A stretch of DNA of 64,000 nucleotides from Tranzscheliella williamsii (lineage: Eukaryota; Basidiomycota; Ustilaginomycetes; Ustilaginales; Ustilaginaceae): contig JALBYF010000040.1 in assembly GCA_023212725.1 (NCBI GenBank), positions 62,001 through 126,000 of the forward strand. The letters are read 5' to 3'. Position 1 is the first letter of the stretch. The number at the start of each line of letters is the position of its first letter. Shown here piece by piece: positions 58,128 through 64,000 of this stretch. Made by a program: the position numbers and the translations under genes. Under the pieces are notes generated by a model. That model worked only from the letters and a program-made list of their open reading frames with translations. It was not told the origin of the DNA and searched no databases.

Positions 58128-61067
58128 ATGTCTGACAGCTCTGCTACCCAAGAGGGTAGGACTGAGAAAGGCACCGAAGGCGTCACGGAAGAATATGCTA
58201 CTCTGATCGATTTCATCCGAGCTCAGAAAACTCAGGGCGGAGACGATGAAGACCAGGATGAGACCCATCTTGTCAAGAAGCGAGATTGGCCTTTCTTCTG
58301 GAAGACCCATGAGGTTCGCGTAAACAAACATGGTGAAGCCGAGGAGGTTTCGCAGAAGGTCCCTGCTTCGTGGCTCGAGACTGATATGCTCAAGGGTGTC
58401 AGCGAAAGCGACGTTCACAAGCGCCGAGCCATGTTTGGTTTCAACGAGCTTGAGTCTCCCAAGGAGAACTTGTTCCTCAAGTTCGTCGGTTTCTTCCGAG
58501 GTCCCGTCCTTTATGTCATGGAGCTCGCCGTCATTCTCGCGGCCGGTCTTCGTGATTGGATTGACTTCGGTGTTATCATCGCTATCTTGCTTTTGAACGC
58601 TTTTGTTGGTTGGTACCAGGAGAAGCAGGCTGGTGACATTGTCGCTCAACTCAAAGCCGGTATCGCCCTTCGAACTACCGTCATCCGAGACGGCCAAGAA
58701 GTTGAAATTGAGGCTCGCGACCTCGTCCCCGGCGACGTGGTCGTCATAGAAGACGGTAAGACCGTTCCCTGCGATGGTCGAGTGCTCGCCAGCTACGACG
58801 ACAAGGATGGCTCCCAGGCCGCTGCGATCCTCGAGAAGGCCGCCGCATCTCGACGTGACGGCGGTGATGACGACGACGAGGGCGTCGACAAGGGACCCGC
58901 CATCATTGCTTGTGATCAGTCCGCTATCACCGGAGAGTCTCTTGCGGTTGACAAGCACATCGGTGACACCGTTTTCTACACCACCGGTTGCAAGCGAGGA
59001 AAGGCCTACGTCCTCTGCACAGACATTGCCAAGCAGACGTTTGTCGGTCGAACTGCTGCTCTTGTCCTTGGTGGCGACAGTGAAGGTCATTTCCAGAAGG
59101 TCATGGGCTCCATTGGATCCGCACTTCTCTTCCTTGTCATTGTGTTCACCTTGATCTTCTGGATTGGTGGATTCTTCCGAAACACCGGGATTGCCACTCC
59201 TACCGAAAACAACCTGCTCATCTACACCCTGATCTTCCTCATCGTGGGTGTTCCCGTTGGTCTTCCTTGCGTCACTACTACCACCATGGCCGTTGGTGCT
59301 GCCTACCTTGCCAAGCGACAGGCGATTGTCCAGAAGCTCACTGCTATCGAGTCGCTGGCTGGTGTCGATGTCCTTTGCTCTGACAAGACCGGTACCCTCA
59401 CTGCTAACAAGCTCTCCATTCATGAACCTTTCACCTCGGAGGGTGTCGATGTCAACTACATGATGGCTGTTGCTGCCCTTGCTTCTTCGCACAACGTCAA
59501 GTCGCTTGACCCTATTGACAAGGTCACCATTTCCACCCTGAAGGACTACCCAGGTGCCCAGGATGAGCTCGCCTCCGGTTGGATCACTCACAAATTTACT
59601 CCTTTCGACCCCGTATCCAAGCGAATTACTGCCGAGGTCGAGAAGGATGGAAAGCCCTACATCGCCGCTAAAGGTGCTCCCAACGCTATCCTGAAGCTTT
59701 GTGCCCCTGATGCCGAGACTGCTGCTCAGTACCGAAAGGTCGCCGGTGACTTTGCTTCCCGAGGTTTCCGATCGCTTGGTGTTGCCATGCATTCGGACGG
59801 TCAGTGGAAGCTCCTTGGTCTTTTGCCCATGTTCGACCCTCCTCGTTCTGACACTGCTGCTACGATCGCCGAGGCCCAGTCCCTTGGTATCTCTGTTAAG
59901 ATGCTGACCGGTGACGCCGTCGCTATTGCCAAGGAGACCTGCAAGATGCTGGCTCTGGGCACAAAGGTGTACGATTCCCACCGCTTGATTGGCTCTGGAG
60001 GCATGGCTGGTTCTGCCATTCACGACTTCGTTGAGGCTGCCGACGGTTTTGCCGAGGTTTTCCCTGAGCACAAGTATCAGGTTGTCGAGATGTTGCAGCA
60101 CCGAGGTCACTTGACTGCCATGACTGGCGATGGTGTCAATGACGCTCCCTCGCTCAAGAAAGCTGATTGTGGTATTGCTGTTGAGGGTGCTTCCGACGCC
60201 GCTCGCTCGGCTGCCGATGTTGTCTTCCTCGACGAGGGTCTCTCCACCATCATCACCTCGATCAAGGTCGCCCGACAAATCTTCCACCGAATGAAGGCCT
60301 ACATTCAGTACCGTATCTCACTCTGTCTCCATCTCGAGATCTACCTTGTCCTCACTATTCTCATCCTCGACGAGGTGATCCGATCCAACCTTATTGTCTT
60401 CATCGCTCTCTTTGCTGATGTTGCTACGATCGCCATCGCTTACGACAACGCTCCCCACGCCAAGCAGCCTGTAGAGTGGCAGTTGCCCAAGATCTGGGTT
60501 ATTTCTGTCATCCTTGGTGTCTTGCTCGCTGCCGGTACCTGGATCATCCGAGGCACTCTTTTCCTCAACAACGGCGGTATCATCCAGAACTTTGGAAACA
60601 CCCAGGAGATTCTTTTCCTTGAAGTTTCGCTCACCGAGAACTGGCTCATCTTCATCACGCGGCTTGGCGGCGGTGAATCTGACATCACTCTTCCGTCTTG
60701 GCAGCTGATCGGCGCCGTTCTTGGTGTCGATGTTATCGCTACTCTCTTCTGTCTCTTCGGCTGGCTCTCGGGTGCGCCCAACCGAAACCCCATCACCGCT
60801 CCTCACGGTGGCTGGACTGATATTGTTACCGTTGTCCGAGTTTATGCCTATTCGATCGGTGTCACTGCTGTTGTTGGTGCGGTCTACTACGCCTTGAACA
60901 AGTGGCAGTATCTGAACAACCTCGGTCGACGATCTCGATCGCAGAAGAACCCCGTTCTGGAGGACTTCTTTGTCAACCTCCAGCGACTCACCATTGTTCA
61001 CGAGAAGAATGCCGAGGGCGAGGAGCTCTGGGCTTTCCACCCTCGAACTGAGATCGAGGACGAGTAA
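58128..61067 (+). CDS. PMA1: Plasma-membrane H+-ATPase (P-type, PMA1)
   Basis: Intronless, 979 aa. The P3A ATPase exports protons, energising nutrient uptake and setting cytosolic pH. Seen: 'FFRGPVLYVMELAVILAAGL' opening the membrane domain; actuator 'GDVVVIEDGKTVPCDGR' and 'TGES' at 268-271; 'VGVPVGLPCVTTTTMAVGA' (M4); the phosphorylated Asp419 in 'CSDKTGTLT'; 'KGAPNAILKLC' (nucleotide domain); and hinge 'MTGDGVNDAPSLKKADCGIAV' split near 665. 'FIALFADVATIAIAYD' in M6 has the proton-carrying Asp. The C-terminal regulatory tail ends 'HPRTEIEDE'. An acidic loop 'RRDGGDDDDEGVDKG' of the actuator domain is longer than in yeast. Arginine is about three-quarters CGA with no AGA/AGG, suggesting very high expression. 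A 748-codon antisense frame is a shadow. Confidence 0.97.
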   Translation: MSDSSATQEGRTEKGTEGVTEEYATLIDFIRAQKTQGGDDEDQDETHLVKKRDWPFFWKTHEVRVNKHGEAEEVSQKVPASWLETDMLKGVSESDVHKRRAMFGFNELESPKENLFLKFVGFFRGPVLYVMELAVILAAGLRDWIDFGVIIAILLLNAFVGWYQEKQAGDIVAQLKAGIALRTTVIRDGQEVEIEARDLVPGDVVVIEDGKTVPCDGRVLASYDDKDGSQAAAILEKAAASRRDGGDDDDEGVDKGPAIIACDQSAITGESLAVDKHIGDTVFYTTGCKRGKAYVLCTDIAKQTFVGRTAALVLGGDSEGHFQKVMGSIGSALLFLVIVFTLIFWIGGFFRNTGIATPTENNLLIYTLIFLIVGVPVGLPCVTTTTMAVGAAYLAKRQAIVQKLTAIESLAGVDVLCSDKTGTLTANKLSIHEPFTSEGVDVNYMMAVAALASSHNVKSLDPIDKVTISTLKDYPGAQDELASGWITHKFTPFDPVSKRITAEVEKDGKPYIAAKGAPNAILKLCAPDAETAAQYRKVAGDFASRGFRSLGVAMHSDGQWKLLGLLPMFDPPRSDTAATIAEAQSLGISVKMLTGDAVAIAKETCKMLALGTKVYDSHRLIGSGGMAGSAIHDFVEAADGFAEVFPEHKYQVVEMLQHRGHLTAMTGDGVNDAPSLKKADCGIAVEGASDAARSAADVVFLDEGLSTIITSIKVARQIFHRMKAYIQYRISLCLHLEIYLVLTILILDEVIRSNLIVFIALFADVATIAIAYDNAPHAKQPVEWQLPKIWVISVILGVLLAAGTWIIRGTLFLNNGGIIQNFGNTQEILFLEVSLTENWLIFITRLGGGESDITLPSWQLIGAVLGVDVIATLFCLFGWLSGAPNRNPITAPHGGWTDIVTVVRVYAYSIGVTAVVGAVYYALNKWQYLNNLGRRSRSQKNPVLEDFFVNLQRLTIVHEKNAEGEELWAFHPRTEIEDE

Positions 61068-63045
61068 GGGCGGATCGTCCGCCTTTTGGAATGAATGGCC
61101 ACCGCGCTGCAAAGTCTTTTCTACTTGGCATAGCTTCACCTTGTGCCTCATCCCCATTCCACCAATCTTCTGACTCGATCTAGAATTCATATTCCCTTTT
61201 TTAGAAGAGGAATCTCTCGACGGCTTGATGAACAACCTCTTGTTAACGCACGCATGCTGCACCTTCGACTTCTTACTTTCCACCTTTCACAATCGCCTTT
61301 CGTCGTTGTTTGTCAAGTTGTCGACCTTTCACTATTCCTAACACTTCCTTTCGGCTTCGGCGTCTGTTTCCTTCTCTTCCGCAACCTTCCAATGTCCGAC
61401 AAATCACTCATATCTTCTGGTATGAAGGACAGCTAGCTTTGGCCATTCGCTACTGGTTCGCCAGGCCGTACGTGCACCATTGCCAGCCCTATCGTCATGC
61501 CCAGGTAGCGTCCTACTATACACAATCATTTAAAGACTAATGTATCGAATTCTCTTATAGCTCAATGCCTGCGAGCCCGTTATGCCGTATTGACACAGTA
61601 CATCAAGCAGTTGAGCTGATATTCGCGGGGGGCTCATGGTCGATGCACCGAGGGCGGAGAAGCGGAGAGGCATTGGTGTGAGATTGCAGTAAGGCAGGAG
61701 GGCAGGCGCAAACAATCACCAACCCACATCGAGTTCGGCGAGCACGCGCTGCTTGACTGGCTAGAGACAACCTCGGCTACCAACCACCGGAACTGAGCGT
61801 GACCAAATATGTAATCTTGGGCAGATCGGGGGTCCGCCTCAATGAAAGTGAATGCGAATCAAGCGCACCGTAAGCCCTGCTCCCGCCTATGCCTATCGCG
61901 CGGGTCGGCTCAAAAGGACAGTGTTGAGCTGGAGCGCAGCAACAATGCCGTACCGCTGTCAAGAAAAACCTTAAGCTGTCGAGCACAGCATCCATACGAT
62001 AAAGTAAAGATGGTATAATACCCTTTCAAGTTGAACATCTCAATAAACCTGCTTGTGTTTGCCCTCCGCAAGTACAAAGATGTAATTTGTGATTCATCAA
62101 TAAGATTTGTGTTGTAGGTGGGCAGAAGCGAACGGTAGAATAATCTTTTTCCAAATACTTGATCGCTGAGGACCTGCGTTGTTACCGATCAGTTCTGGGG
62201 GGGCCAACTTTGTAGCTAGTGCGAGGTAGATACTATCGAAAATAGCAATTACTAGTAGTGACTGCACGAACAATCAATATCATGGTGGTATCAGCTGCAT
62301 GCTTTCTGATCAAGTGGCGAAATTAGACAGGCCGGCAAGGAAAGGGCAAGCCTGTCGGCCGCACAAGTTAGGAAAGCTAAGAAACCGAACTAGCGCGGGT
62401 GTGGCTGAGAGCGAAGCCAAGGCGGCGAAAGCGTGTATAGGTAGTGGGGCTCTCTCCCCTTTTGGACAGCACCAAAATGCCCAGGTCCAACGTCGATTTC
62501 TGCCATGCACAGCTGTGCACTCACAACTGGAAGCCTCTTTTCCCGCTGAAGGGTCCAGATCAGACACTGTATCTCACCTCTCCGCCCTTTCTTTGCCCTC
62601 ATCGCCTTTGGCATCCCACCCTGTCGAGCGCATCCATCGCGAGACCCTTCTGCTCGACCCCTGGTCCGGACGCTCTCACCTTGTCCTCTCCGTCTTTCGA
62701 CGCTCGCAGTTTCTCTTATCCGCCTTGCAATGCGCTCCACACAACCAATCTAAGATCCGGCCGCCTCTTTCCGTTCTGTTCATTATCGCTGCCATAGCCT
62801 TGCAGCAATATACAGTCGGCTCGCCTAGACTCCTTTAATCTGTCGGCTGTACCAAGCCTGGCCAGTACCTCAGACAGGTTTGGCTGTCAGAGAACTGGCA
62901 ATCCTTCCTTTGCTATTGTCTACTTCGCTGTCTGTTCGCTTGCAGCAGCTCTTCCCATACACTCTTTCCTTTGGCAGTGGCGGGATAACTCACGCCCCTT
63001 CGTCTACAGTCACATCACTGCGGCTGATCCTTCTCATTACTCAAG
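61068..63045. other. PMA1 3' flank and rum1-like promoter/leader
   Basis: About 2 kb. 61140-61400 is T/C-rich (PMA1 3' UTR region). The middle has only short frames. 62560-62800 is C/T-rich and is read as leader of the next gene. No gene or RNA recognised. Confidence 0.5.
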
Positions 63046-64000
63046 ATGCCGATCATCACTCCATCGGCGCAAGCCCCAGCATCGTCAGTCAAGAGTGCCC
63101 CGCCATCTGCAACGTCCGAGACACCGCAAAGGATCGTTGTCAAATCTGTTAACGGCCACGAACCTATCAAGTCAGAGCCAGTGGCGGGCAATCCTCCACC
63201 TTCCTTGCCGTCTTCCTCGCAGTTGCAGACTCCTCAGCCCTCGCCTTCCAAGTCAAACGGTAGCAGCAGCCCCACCAAGTCACCTGGCAGGCCCCGCCGA
63301 ATTGAACCGGTTCTGGTATCGTCCCGAGACTTTGGTTCCAACGCAGGCGATGACAGCGACGATGAAGATCCCAAGGAGGAGCAGACTGCGTCATCCGAAA
63401 AGAATCTTCTCCCTAAGCGCGGCAATCGGAAAAGCAAAGCGGATGCAATGGCCGCCATGGCTGGCAAAGAAGCTGTATCCGCAGACAAGCAGTCTTTGCA
63501 CGTACCCACGAGTATGGACGCTTATGCCCATCCCGCTGACCCTTGCCATCATCCCGGGCGGAAGCTAAACGCTACGCAGACTTTCCCGCCCCTTGTTTTC
63601 AACAACTCCAGCTCAGACACGCCATCAGCCTTTATGTCTACTGAACGTGCCATCCCAACGAGTGCAAGTACACCCAAAAGACCTCCACCCCGGCTTCGTA
63701 CAAGACTCTTTGAGCTCGAAGAAGCCCCCACCTTCTACCCAACCACAGAAGAGTTTTCGGATCCAATGAAGTACATCTCTTGGGTTGGCGATCCCCGAGG
63801 CGGTAACGGTAAAGCCTACGGCATAGTGAAGATCGTACCGCCCGAAGGTTGGAATCCGGAGTGTGTTCTTGACGAACAGACCTTCCGCTTCCGAACCCGT
63901 GTGCAGCGCCTCAATTCCCTCAGTGCAGACGCCAGAGCTTCGCAGAACTACCAAGAGCAGCTGCAAAAGTTCCACGCTCAGCAAGGTCGCAAAAGGGTGT
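63046..64000 (+). CDS. rum1: JmjN/ARID protein, 5' part (rum1/KDM5 family)
   Basis: ATG at 63046; the frame stays open to the window edge, so 318 codons are visible and the rest lies to the right. KDM5/RBP2 proteins demethylate H3K4; the smut member Rum1 represses genes of the b mating-type programme and is needed for spore formation. Residues 1-215 are Ser/Pro-rich with short basic and acidic patches. The JmjN domain at about 226-275 reads 'APTFYPTTEEFSDPMKYI' and 'KAYGIVKIVPPEGWNPE'. 'TFRFRTRVQRLNSL' then leads into the start of an ARID domain, 'NYQEQLQKFHAQQG'. JmjN plus ARID in this order separates KDM5 from KDM4. PHD, JmjC and zinc finger parts are outside the window, so activity cannot be judged. 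This is a second Jmj gene, unrelated in layout to the one at 34197. Confidence 0.88.
   Translation, partial: MPIITPSAQAPASSVKSAPPSATSETPQRIVVKSVNGHEPIKSEPVAGNPPPSLPSSSQLQTPQPSPSKSNGSSSPTKSPGRPRRIEPVLVSSRDFGSNAGDDSDDEDPKEEQTASSEKNLLPKRGNRKSKADAMAAMAGKEAVSADKQSLHVPTSMDAYAHPADPCHHPGRKLNATQTFPPLVFNNSSSDTPSAFMSTERAIPTSASTPKRPPPRLRTRLFELEEAPTFYPTTEEFSDPMKYISWVGDPRGGNGKAYGIVKIVPPEGWNPECVLDEQTFRFRTRVQRLNSLSADARASQNYQEQLQKFHAQQGRKRV

Noticed and set aside
58041..60287. 748-codon open frame on the minus strand
   Set aside because: Exactly antisense to PMA1; strong third-position pyrimidine bias and CGA use remove stops on the opposite strand. The translation is Ser/Asp/Gly-rich with no domain.
62299..62838. 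179-codon plus-strand frame before rum1
   Set aside because: Leader sequence; no domain and biased composition.
1..64000. CRISPR arrays, rRNA genes, long LTR or LINE elements
   Set aside because: None seen; no reverse transcriptase, integrase or transposase motifs in any frame read.

Overview
The window is nuclear DNA of a filamentous or yeast-like basidiomycete, most likely a smut (Ustilaginomycotina, near Ustilago, Sporisorium or Pseudozyma). This is inferred from the mix of long intronless genes and genes with a few 60-130 nt GT-AG introns, the compact layout, a class IV chitin synthase, a HET-C protein, a fungal P-type proton pump and, at the right edge, the start of a KDM5-type gene resembling smut rum1. 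No search was run, so every name rests on reading the translations.

Left third (1-24 kb): the 3' end of RRP7 (rRNA processing), TEL2 (PIKK maturation), a large unnamed protein with a P-loop-like motif, a PD-(D/E)xK-like motif and a nuclear-localisation-like tail, IMP dehydrogenase, HAT1, an ABCC/MRP transporter and a class IV chitin synthase. The last four are all on the minus strand.

Middle (24-45 kb): CCT4 and UFD1 are divergent. UFD1 has a first coding exon made only of its ATG. Convergent with UFD1 lies a gene that can be read only by joining ten or eleven small exons. Its product looks like a Zip3/HEI10/RNF212-type meiotic RING protein. Next come a JmjC/zinc-finger protein, a zinc-less MDR oxidoreductase, a 220-bp inverted repeat and a SCAP-type sterol sensor.

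Right third (45-64 kb): 6-phosphogluconate dehydrogenase (four exons), an intron-containing tRNA (probably Val-UAC), a HET-C protein with an unusual N-terminal extension, RPA2 (four exons), an EFM3/FAM86-type eEF2 lysine methyltransferase (two exons), a 3.6-kb stretch with only weak gene candidates, the plasma-membrane H+-ATPase PMA1, and the first 955 bases of a JmjN/ARID gene (rum1/KDM5).

Most genes are unrelated housekeeping neighbours; I see no metabolic cluster. Several show maintenance themes (TEL2, RPA2, HAT1, two Jmj proteins, the putative meiotic RING protein). The two genes expected to be most highly expressed, GND1 and PMA1, share a striking CGA-arginine codon preference. C/T-rich leaders precede many start codons.
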